Translations under genes and position numbers: made by a program
Notes under the pieces: model-generated
Database searches by the model: none
What the model saw: the letters and a program-made list of their open reading frames with translations, nothing else
What the model was told of the DNA's origin: nothing
Shown: piece after piece, positions 53,244 to 64,000 of the stretch
Position numbering within the stretch: position 1 is the stretch's first letter
Layout of the letters: each line of letters opens with the position of its first letter
Source: Dermatophagoides farinae
Taxonomy: Eukaryota > Arthropoda > Arachnida > Sarcoptiformes > Pyroglyphidae
DNA length: 64,000 bases
NCBI RefSeq assembly: GCF_024713945.1
Contig: NC_134679.1
Location: 2,609,001-2,673,000, forward strand
Direction of reading: 5' to 3'

Positions 53244-56200
53244 AGTAGACCCACCTTGTTATGGTGATGGTGAACAATGAGAATAATTCAATTATAATTT
53301 TTTCTCTCAAATTTTAATCAACTTTCATCATTTCAAAATTAATAAAATTCAAATCGAGATCATTATTTATGAATATCATTATCAATGTTTTTTTTGGGTC
53401 AAAAAAAATTGTTTTTTTTTATTTACAAATGATCATAGGACACGGATCATGTATTATTATCATCAGTTTGATTAAAATTTTTTTTTTGTTCAAGCCCAAA
53501 CCCATCGAGACTAAAAGATGACCGAACCACTTTGTAGTGTTACATAAAATTTGCATAAAATTTAAATTTTTAATCAACATAATTATCTTTGAGTCAATTT
53601 TCTCAAAAAAAATGAATATATGGCCACGTAGTAACGTCATAAATAAACAGATACATCTTGATCTAGATTATGATTTTTTTTTTGTTGAATTCATTGAAAT
53701 GATAATTTGATCATCTTGATCATCATATAATAAATGCTGAGAGCTAGAAACACACCACACACACAGTATCGAATAAAAAAACAGATTAAAACCAAGTGAA
53801 TGTATCTAAAAAAAACCGACAACACGTTATTTCATAACGTGATGATGATGATTATAATCATTATATGGTTGTAATATGAAATGAAAATTTGATGCCATCG
53901 TTTTCGTTGTTTTTATCTCTAAATTAACACACACTTTTTTCTTTAAGTACATTTTAGTTGATGACGATGATGTGATAGAAATAAAAACACGTGAACACAT
54001 TTGATATGGTCAAAAAAAAAATTTCTACTCATCATCATCATAATGATTATGATCTATACATAGATATCCTGCATTACAACAAAGTGGAAAAAAAATCTGA
54101 ATGAATGAAATTTTACTTTTTATGGATTTTATGTGCCATTTACCTAAATGATCTTGTATTCGGATCTTTTTTTTCTACATGTTTTTACATTAATTGCTGT
54201 TGTTAAGAACAAAAAAAAATATTCGGAACAAACATTTATACGAACATGGAAGGTAATATAATTTTGTTTAGGAAAAAAATCATCTTGTGTGTGTTCATAA
54301 AGATGACATCGTATTGATAAACAATGAACTTTTAACCTGAATGTATACACATTTTTTTTTGTTATTCAGTGTCAAATGACATTATTCATTCAAATTTTTC
54401 GATGATCTTTGATGATATAATGATAAAATTCATGGTATAGTGACAATAATCACAAAGTCGAACAGGTAATAATAATACACTACTGCTAATGATTTTGTCT
54501 CTTGTTTTTTTTCAGTTAAAATTTTTCTTTGAAAAACCATAAGCGTCGATAATGATTGATTGAGAGAAAATTTTCATTTTTTATATGAATTTATTAATGT
54601 AATATTCTACCACAAATACTAATGATAATGTGGAATGAATAATTGTTTGGTTTTCATTCATTCAACCGTCGTTTTAACGGCCATTTGCATGACATTTATT
54701 TTGGAATCAGAGCATAGAAATGTTCATGTTTCTCAGAAAAAAACAGACAGAGATAGAAAGAGACAATAGAAACCATTATTGATAAATATGATTATGATTA
54801 TTTCATAGAACTAAAATTATCATTATCATTATCATCAATATTTTAATCAAAAATGATAAAAAAAAACCTGTTGCTATTTATAAACCAACTGTGTGGTTTA
54901 CCATTCATTTGTTCATTCTAAATAAAAATCTAAATAGGTGAGAAAAGCTGTTAATGAATGTTTTGTTTGTTTATAATCATGTGAATTGAATTAATAAACA
55001 AAAAACACAATTGGAACAGGATAAAATTTTTTCTTTTACCAATTTCATGTTTGTTTTGATTTCACTTTTGTTATCGAAATGTTTTTTGTTTTCTATTTTT
55101 TTTTCTAGAACATTTTTGGCTCGACTCAATGTTAACCAATCAATATTTTTGAAAAAGATTTATCGTGTGAATAATGATCATGATTAATATGAAATAAAAT
55201 GATTTGAAGAAAAAAAATGCAGACTACAAAAAAAGGATTGTATTAGAAGCTATCCTGCAGTGAAATGGACAATAATAACAAATGAATGAAAGTGAAAACA
55301 ACGACAACATACATAAAATATCAAAAGATAATCCCGGAAAGAATTAACGTAAGTTTTAAGTTACCAATCATATAGTAACGTACGTATGGCCATTTTTTCT
55401 CCTTCAGCATCATCATCATCATCAATATCATAACATTCAAGATGACGATAATGATAATGATGATATAGTGAAAATCAAATGCAATGATGGTATGATCATT
55501 ATTAGATGACACATATGCATATATACACACACACATCATGCCACCGATGATGATGATTACAATGAAAGCAATGGATGTTACGGTGTCCGTACTGATTTTT
55601 ATCTACATTATTATCTACAAGAAGATTATGTTATAATCGGAATCGAAAAATTGAATTTGTTGGTATTTTTTTCTTCAAATACAAAACATCATCGACAAAA
55701 ACAAACACTTTTTCACAGTTTATCACAGCAATTCAAATGGCAGAAATCATGGATTTTTTTCAATCAGTAACACTGGCTACTGTCGTCTGTTATATGAATA
55801 TTCAATCCATTATAAATGCAAATTTGAAAAGAAAACACATCCAAGTTATGATCCGATTTCTATATAATTATGATCAGATTAATAAATGGCTACTGTGTAA
55901 GTAAATGACAACCTGTTGAATCGGATAATAGTGAAAACAATCTTCCGTATGAATATTTGCAAAGAAAAAAAATGTTTCCTTTCATTGTTTTTATCTAAAA
56001 GTTACAATCAGAGACCAAAAGAGACACACACACACACACACAATTATCGATTTTATCATAATCAATTCAGCAGTTGAATAGTAAAGATTCAACTTGTAAG
56101 CTCATTATTCATCATATAATATAACTTGTTCATGTTTGCCATGTAAATCGATTTCATTTCATTACAATTTTTTCAATGAAGAAAATCTAAAAGAAAATGA

Positions 56201-58322
56201 ACGAAAAACAAAACGAATAAGTCATTATATAATAATCTTCAATTTGGTTTTTTTTTTGTTTTCCATTTGTTAGTTCTTGCCAAAATGATGGCTAATAAAG
56301 ATTGTTAATTACAAACAAATCGATTATTTTCCGGTAGTCGATGATCCAGGAACAGTTTAGGCATTTTTCTTTCCTTCTTCTTAACAAGCCCAATTAGGCA
56401 TAGCCATCAACGGCATCAAACCGGAGTCAACATTTCCTTGTTGATGATTTTTCTTTTCGATGATAAATAAATAGATTATTCATTTGTTCATAATGGCAAA
56501 GATGAACGCCTTAGGTATTTTTTTTTCTTCATATTTTGAAGAAAAAAAAACATTTTTCTAGATCAATTTTGATTTTGACTTTGGCTGGATACAAAATACG
56601 AACAACCATTGTCTTTTGCAAACACAGCAACCATGTTTATCTGTTGTTTTGTTTTGTTTTGTTTTTTTTTTTTTTGTTGGGGTTTCCATCAATTTCGATT
56701 TCCAATTTTATGTATTGTTGCCATGAATGGTCTTTGTTTTTTTTCTTTTAAATCTTTGTCGTTTAATCATTTGATGATGCAATTGTGAAAATAAATAATT
56801 GAATAATTTCAAGGAAGAAACAATGCATTGAATCGGATTGAATGAATGAATGAATAGGCGAGAAAAAAGCCATTAGATTTCTTTTTTGTGTTGTTCTGAA
56901 TTTTTTTTTTCATTTCAACACTTGTTGATTGGGTTGATTTATCGATTGAAAACTTTTGATAATAATAACAAAAAATAAAATAATGATGATTGAATTGAAT
57001 CATGGAACAGAAAAAATGAAACATCAATGAATTTTTCAAAATGTGTGGAAAAAAAACTTGATTGTTTTATCTGATATATCGATTACCGGACAACGATTTG
57101 ATCGATTCATTTGTTTTTTTTTCTTCTTCGTTTCTTGTTTGATTGCGAAACGTTTTGACGCTTTGTATGTTTTCCATACAAAAAAAAACAAAACAGAAAA
57201 AAAACTTTCACTCTATAGAGTAGGTCAGATATTTTTTTTATTTTTCGTTTTTTTGTTTCTATTATCATCAAATTGCTAAAATCATCAAATTTTTGTCATC
57301 AACACCATGGCCAAAATAAAAGTCCAGATTTTTTTTTTTAATACTTTCAAAAGAAAGTTGGTCAATAAGAAACAAAATGAGTGAAAAAAAAATAATTTGA
57401 TTTGATCAGCTGATCGGTCAATGATGTTCAGTTAGATTGAAATAAACAAAAAAAAAGAAAAAAAACATGCACACACCTTTTTTTCAACTAAATCAAATAA
57501 CTTGAACTTGGATTTTTTTGGATGATTATGATGATGAATCCAAGTAAAAAAAAAATTATATAATCCATTTGTTTTTTAGTTTAATCAAAACAAAACAACA
57601 ACAAAAAAAATGAATGCTTATGCTCATTATCATCCACATTTCATATTAAAGTTGAATAATAATTATTCTATACAATCACTATTGATGATCAAATCGAATG
57701 AAATGAATGATCAACAATTTCTCGAAATAACGACGAATGGCAAACAAGAAAAAAAAGTTCAAATATTTACATTCAAAACTTCATAGATTTTACTACGGAC
57801 ACATATTTGCCAGTAGCAATGAAATTATCATGCACAGACACATACAAAAAAGATTTTTCTTTCTACTTCTTCACTGACATCGTTACACCGAACAGATGTA
57901 TTTTGTATTATTCGTTATTGTTGTCGTTTTTTTTTGAAATTTCAAAAAATGTTATGATACATTCGATTTGTGTGTGTGTATGTGTGTATAATGTATGGGT
58001 GAAAAATACGAAAAACTTGAATAAATTCAACCTATTTTGCCTGAAGATACAGACACATTCACACACGTGGAATTTTTTTTTTCACTTCTAACTTGATAAT
58101 GAAAAATTATTCAACAACAACAACAACAACTTTACTTGTCCGATATTATGTATCCGAATAATGACATCAATAACAAAAGAGAAAATTCATGAATGACAAA
58201 TTTTCATTTAAAAATATTATCGGTAAGGATAATCTATGTGCACTTGGACTAAATTAACGATTTATTTTTTTTCCAAAAAATAGCCATTTCATTCTTCCCA
58301 CTATGTGGTGACAAATGACATA

Positions 58323-58324
<2 letters not shown>

Positions 58325-58355
<31 letters not shown>

Positions 58356-58356
58356 C
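58325..58356. repeat. (CAA)n trinucleotide microsatellite
   Basis: About ten units. It is followed at 58367-58396 by a tandem duplication of TTCGTCGGAAAAA. Confidence 0.9.
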
Positions 58357-59390
58357 GACAACAAAATTTCGTCGGAAAAATTCGTCGGAAAAATTTTCAT
58401 TCCTCACGATAATGGTAATGAGTGAATATCACCTTTGAAATGGATAAAAAAAAATACCATTGAAAAATGCTTATGAAATTTCACATGATCCGACAGTTGT
58501 TCAGCAATGAAAAAGAAAAATTCAATTTATTAAAGAAAAAAAAGAGAATGAAAAGTGAAAAAAAAAATTTGAATGATTGCCATCACTCACTTCGGTTACC
58601 GTGTATCACTTTCACTTTTTATTTTATTTATTTTTTTTTTTATTCACTGAAAAATTCAACATCATCCATCCGTTCAAATGTAGTAGTCTTTTTTTATGCA
58701 ATGACATGCAATTTACAATTGAAGATATACATTCAAAAAAAAAAAAATCATGGATGTCGTTGGACAATATGTGACATTTTAAATTGAAAAAAATTTTCAT
58801 TCTCTCTCTCTCTCTCTCTCTTACACTACACATGTTTTTTTTCAAATTATCATCATCACTATAATGAAATAACAATTGTAATAATCATCGGTCAAATATG
58901 TTTTTTTTTCTTATTTCGGTCAAATATGAATGTCCACGAATGTTCAATGAGATGATGATGATGATGATGATGATATATCCTCCGGTACAAAACAATATCA
59001 TAGTATAGTTGTCTAATATTGTTCATATTTTGAATGTTTTTGGAAAGAATAAAAATTGTGTTCATTCATTTTACAAGTGATGAAAAAAAAAATTGATATT
59101 TTTTTCCATCGTTGTCAATGACAATGAAGTCATCATTTATTTATTATTATTGTGTTTATTTTCCGGATTTTTTTCGTATTTTTTTTTTGTTTTGTTTCGT
59201 TTTTTTTCTTTGAATATTATTATTATTAATATTTTTTTTTCGATTCTCATACGATTCGACAACAACAAAAATGTTTTCTTTTTTTTAATGATGTAAAATT
59301 ATTTTAAAAATAACGAAAAATTGATGACCAAACTGAATGGAGAAAAAAAAACAAACATTTGAACTTTTAATCGCTTCAAATGGATATTAT

Positions 59391-59416
59391 GTGTGTGTGT
59401 GTGTGTGTGTGTGTGT
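59391..59416. repeat. (GT)n dinucleotide microsatellite
   Basis: Thirteen uninterrupted units. Confidence 0.95.
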
Positions 59417-60215
59417 ATCCGTCGTTTTCCATCATTTTTTTTTTATTGAAACAAAATTGACAATTGATCATCATGAACTTTTTTTTTGTTTGTTCCCCCT
59501 CTCCTGAATTTTTTTTCCAATAAACCATATTATGTAATATATTATTTTTACAACAACAACAACAACAAAAAATTGTGCTTAAAATTCCAGGAAAAAAACA
59601 GATTTTTGTATCAAAAGAAAATTTTTCAATATGTCTTATGGAAAACACACCAAACACACACACACACACACACACATATATGAATCATTATTATTATCAC
59701 TTACGAAATTTTTATTTTGAATGGTATCATGCCCATAGTTGCTTCGACTAGTAATATATTGTTTGTATATAACGACAATATGGACGCTACAATTATGATT
59801 GCCCAAAATAACTGAGGCGTAGACAAATAATTTAGATTTGGATGCATCATTATTTGATGATGATGATGGCGATGGTGATGGTGATGATGGTGATGATTTT
59901 ATAATAATAATTGAAACAATGATGCAATACACAACCAAAAAGAAGTGAAAATAAAGGAAAAAACAATCAAAAAACAAAAATTCTGACGTTGATGCGTTTT
60001 GTATTTTTTCCGATGATGATGATGATGATGATGGCAATGTTGTTGTTGTTGTTGTTTTTGTTGTTGTTGATGATGATGATTATTTTAAATCACAATGATG
60101 AATAAAACACACCGGCATTCAATATACAGAAATTTAAAACTGAAATAACAAATGAATTTCTTTCTTTTTTTCTCTGTGTGTGTATGTGTTGGTGGCTGCT
60201 ATTTTTGTTGATAAT

Positions 60216-60251
60216 GACGACGACGACGACGATGATGATGATGATGATGAT
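60216..60251. repeat. Compound (GAC)n(GAT)n microsatellite
   Basis: Six GAC units change into six GAT units without a break in period, a single-base transition propagated across half the tract. Confidence 0.9.
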
Positions 60252-62021
60252 AAATATGAACAAAACAAAATGACAATCGATGGATCAAACAAGAACACAT
60301 AAAAAACAACAACAACAACAAAAATATTCGACAGAAACAATATTGAATTCTATAAAAAAAGATTTGTTTTTTTTTCAGTAGAAAACTAGAAAAAAATTTC
60401 AACTTTATCCTTTTGATCAAGACATTTTTGGTGTGCCAGCACCCAAACAAATGATAATTTTACATTGAACAACATTAGAGATAACCCAAAGATAAAGATG
60501 ATGATGATGATGATGATAATAATGATCAATGATTGACCAAATCCAATCGAATAAATTGGTCAATTTTTTTCTAATCGAAATTCGAATAAAAAAAACAAAC
60601 TTTGTAGACAACACAAAATAACTGTACAAGAACACTCTATGGTATAAAAAAATGGAACGGAAAAAAAAATAAAATTGAAAAACTCAATAAATCAAATTTT
60701 TTTTAGATATCAAACAGTTGTTGATCTAAACACATAAAACACACACACACACCAGAAAAAATAAAATTTCTTTCATTGAATCTTGAATTTCATCATAAGA
60801 TTTGCATCAATATAAATGGAAAACACGATTTAATTATTTGCTAATGAACAAACGGAATATATGTTCACCATAAATGATAAAACAATTTTGGTTTAGTTAG
60901 CTAGTTAGATCATGATGATGATGATGATGATGATGATGATCAACAAACAAGAGGATACAAACAGATCGTAACGGTAAAACGATCGTAAGGATCTCAATAA
61001 ATGAAGTGGAAACTTAAACTTGGAAAAAAATCTTTGGATCCCAAGTGAATACAAAAAAAAAGAAAGAGAGCCAGAGAGAGCGAGAGAATTTATATGTAAG
61101 TGTGTGTGTATGAATGTATTTGTATATGGAACAAATATAAAAAAAAATGAAAGAGAAATTGCCATAGACTTGCATGATCATCATCATCATGATCTCTCCT
61201 TCAAGTCATGTCTATGCGGTTTTTTGGAAGTCATTTTTCCTACTTCATCTTCTTATAACGATGATGATTATCATCGTCATTATTTCAACCGTCTTGTTTA
61301 TTTCTTTTTGATATCTGGTTCCATATGGTTGCAATAGTTGATAGTAGTAGTTGCATACGGATTTTATCCTTATAAAATCGATATACCAATCAACCAAACG
61401 ATTAACCATCAAATGAGAGATAATCCAATATATTCGAATTTTGAAAAATTCAAAATGAAAATTAGGAGAAAATGGAATGATAATCATTGTGTATTATATA
61501 ATAATTCATTTAAAACGATTCATCGACATTCGGTACAATTGGCCCTTTTATGTTCCTGTTTTTATTGTTGTTGTTGTTGTTGTTGTCGTTGTCATCTTTA
61601 TCGACAATGATGATGACGCTGATGGACAAAGATTTTCTATGTCAATGATAAATATCGTTATCATTGTATCATTTGTTAGAATGTCATTTCCATTTTCCAA
61701 TTTAAACATAATTTTTTTTCTGAAAAGTTTTTTGAATATAAAGAGATTGCAAGATTTGTAAAAAATGAAAACATAGACAATTCATGATGATTTGATTAGT
61801 TGATCATTTTCAAAATTTTTTTCTAAACAATACCGAATTGGCAAAAGCATTAAAGATCGTCTGGTCATCCTTTTTTTCCGATGAGATGATCCAGGATCGA
61901 TCTATTTGACCCATTTTATCATGATGGTAACTAAAACAGGATTCAATCAATTGATTTCACTTTTCTCATCATTCATTCCCGATGGGAAAAAAGATGAATC
62001 AATTTGACCATCTTAAATCTG

Positions 62022-62031
62022 TATATAAAAG
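62022..62031 (+). promoter_or_regulatory. TATA-box-like element
   Basis: TATATAAAAG, in a stretch (61850-62060) unusually free of microsatellites. A TTAGTT initiator-like sequence is at 62042-62047, about 20 nt away, slightly close. The possible downstream exon at 62189 lies 160 nt further on. The same 18-mer (62022-62039) recurs at 23739-23756, so it may be a coincidence of AT-rich sequence. Confidence 0.3.
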
Positions 62032-62188
62032 CTATATGACGTTAGTTTTATTTGAATTTGGAACAGCTGTACGGAAAAAAAATATTGATGATGATGATGA
62101 TGATGATCGACCGTTACAAAAACAAAATTAGAAGGCTGTAACTTTAATGAAAATTTAAAATAAATTCATTTTCATTCATCTTTTTTAG

Positions 62189-62347
62189 AATGAAGATCCA
62201 TTCAACTCACTCATTAGTTGGTTGTTTTTAATTTCTTCATTATATATTGTTTACGGTTTCTGGAACTATGCACAAAATAAGGAAATCTTCATTAAATTGA
62301 AACTTAATAAAATTAAGTGCAAAAACTTTCTTTTTTTCCCTCTGTGA
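62189..62347 (+). CDS. Candidate terminal exon with a membrane segment
   Basis: 52-codon open segment plus TGA, directly after a strong acceptor (CATTTTCATTCATCTTTTTTAG). It reads NEDPFNSLISWLFLISSLYI, then VYGFWNYAQNKE, then a Lys-rich tail: one clear transmembrane helix flanked by polar residues, no repeat-derived runs, with Trp, Tyr and Pro. An upstream frame ending in phase 0 at 62068 (MTLVLFEFGTA, GTACGG donor) would fit, but its ATG lies only 14 nt past the TATA-like box. No family is recognised. Length is within chance expectation. Confidence 0.25.
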   Translation, partial: NEDPFNSLISWLFLISSLYIVYGFWNYAQNKEIFIKLKLNKIKCKNFLFFPL

Positions 62348-64000
62348 ACAGTGTGTGTGTGTGGATCGCGGTCATTGAAATCATCATGTTATCATTTTAG
62401 CAGCATCATCATCTTGATTATTTGTTTTTAAAGGGATTTGTCAGTTTACCAATCAAATTTACTTGTGTGTGTGTGTGAAGATTTACCGGCAAACGTCATC
62501 ATTATAATCATCATTTTAATCAAATCAAATCGTTCGTCAAGATTATCATCATCATCATTATATTATTTTTATTATTTTGGTCTGCCAAATTGAATCAATC
62601 ACCATTTTGGGTCAATTCAGATTTATTTTTTGGCTTCATAAGATTTAATGTATGATGATGATGAATGTTGAATATCATCATCACCACTGTTGTCATCAAA
62701 TTTTCAGTACATGTAAGGTAATCAAATTTTTATTTATTTATTTTCATTTTTTTTTTTCATTGATCTCCGTTGTCATCGATTTCATTTTATTACAAACAAA
62801 CAAGGAACTGATTTGTTTTATTATTTTTGTTTTCACGGTATTTTCATTTCCTTTTGTTGTGTGATCATTCGATTGAATATACTATATCCATGATCCATTA
62901 GCATAATAAATGAGTTAAAAAGAATGAAGAAAAATATCGGGTAAAAAATACAGACACAGAGAGAGAGAGAGAGATAAAAAGAAAAATAAAATCTCAAAAT
63001 GATTATGGACACTTTGTTGGTTTTTATTTTCATTTTTCTACCATCATCATAGATGGTGAGCATCAATTTTCATTTTCTATCGGGACATTTTGGCCCATCG
63101 GGTATCTTTTTACAATATAATGATGATCCTGCTCATGATGATGAGTTAAAAATAAAAAAAAACGACATCATCGTTGTTTGTATCATCATCGACATCGGCC
63201 AATCAATGATGATTTAATTGACTATATGCTATATGTACAGATAAAGAGATATTGATGATCGAATCATTTTCACTAATGTGTAGTTCCGCTTGTTTGTTCA
63301 TTTTTTTTTCGTTCGTTCATTCGTTCATCCGTTCATCCGTTTATCACACAAATTTCGCAATAGATTAGATTTTTTCTATTTTTTCCATCCAAAAAAAACC
63401 ACAATTATTATTGTATCTAATAGGTATTACATACACATTTTTCAGGTTTTTTTTTTGTTTTTATAGTTGAAATGGTAACCATTCATGATGATGATGATGA
63501 TGATGGTTACAAATCACGTCGATTATTGATCATTAATTTTGATTTTTATAAGACTTTTTCTTTCACTCTTTTACTTTTGGATTTAGATTATCTTGATGAT
63601 TAAAAATTTCATATTTCTAAACACATACAGATAAATATGCAATAAGATTATCCAATTCATCAATCGATTTCAATGATCTGTTGTTTGAATCTATTTTTTT
63701 TATAAGCATCATCACATATATGTTTTTATAATTGTGGTGATGACGGTTGATTGTTGTTGTTGTTGTTGTTGTTTTCAGATTGCGAATTTATTATTCTTAA
63801 AGCATGTATAAATTTAACTTAAAATGGACATACATGTGATTATTAGATGAGGAAATTATACACACATACACACACATATACAGACACACTCAAATATTAC
63901 ATGGGTAAGTCTGCGAAAAAAAAAACTAGAAATCTAGGCGCATTTGATAAAAATAAAAACAAAATTTACAATGGCAAAATGTAAGAAAAGAAACCCTATG
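62348..64000. other. Right-end AT-rich DNA
   Basis: No gene supported. A 54-codon ATG frame begins at 63053 right after a pyrimidine-rich tract and TAG (MVSINFHFLSGHFGPSG). A consensus-like donor (GGGTAAGT) is near 63904-63911, and an ATGGC start-like context at 63971 runs off the window (MAKCKKRNPM). None is long enough to call. (GAT)n near 63487-63503 lies between GTAACCAT and ATGGTTAC, an 8-bp inverted repeat. Confidence 0.45.

Larger units (their letters stand above)
52705..61990. other. Long AT-rich region with only weak ORF candidates
   Basis: No confident gene over about 9 kb. Weak candidates are a 75-codon ATG frame at 53016-53243 and overlapping open frames between 55508 and 55902. 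Repeats include (CAA)n at 58325-58356, (GT)n at 59391-59416, (GAC)n(GAT)n at 60216-60251 and (GAT)n at 60912-60941. A perfect 8-bp inverted repeat with a 3-nt loop lies at 53823-53841. Confidence 0.55.

Overview
The window reads as nuclear DNA of a small-genome arthropod, most likely an acariform (astigmatid-type) mite. This is inferred from style, not from a marker gene: very AT-rich DNA, runs of 7-10 A or T every few dozen bases, countless (CAT)n/(GAT)n, (CAA)n/(TTG)n, (CA)n and (GA)n microsatellites, spliced genes with mostly 58-76 nt introns, and proteins full of Ser, Asn, His, Gln, Asp and Gly runs. No bacterial operon, tRNA, rRNA, CRISPR array or recognisable transposon was seen.

Layout. 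(1) 1-5797 is gene-poor. (2) 5798-29087 (+) is one gene for a divergent tetraspanin-like four-pass membrane protein, built from a 48-codon first exon and a 722-codon last exon separated by a 21-kb intron filled with microsatellites. (3) 29088-40050 is the 3' UTR plus about 10 kb with no gene I can support. (4) 40051-43975 is a compact cluster: a secreted Gln-rich protein with BTB and BACK domains (-, three exons), a divergently transcribed TATA-driven glycine-rich secreted peptide (+), and a convergent NUDT6-type Nudix hydrolase (-, three exons). (5) 43976-48692 is mostly intergenic, with a good TATA/Inr core promoter at 46.3 kb and one possible small membrane protein. (6) 48693-52704 holds two convergent genes for secreted low-complexity proteins: a 629-aa Ser/Gln/Pro-rich protein (+) and a glycine-rich protein (-) whose 5' end is unresolved. 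(7) 52705-64000 has no confident gene, only candidate exons and short ORFs.

No pathway ties these genes together. Four of the six are predicted to enter the secretory pathway (signal peptides seen in three; the glycine-rich minus-strand protein is inferred), one is a multi-pass membrane protein, and only the Nudix enzyme is a clear housekeeping type. The two most unusual products are the tetraspanin-like protein, whose large loop has no cysteine and is built from repeat DNA, and the BTB/BACK protein that carries a signal peptide. Short ORFs in such DNA are abundant by chance, so candidates under about 80 codons are given low confidence.
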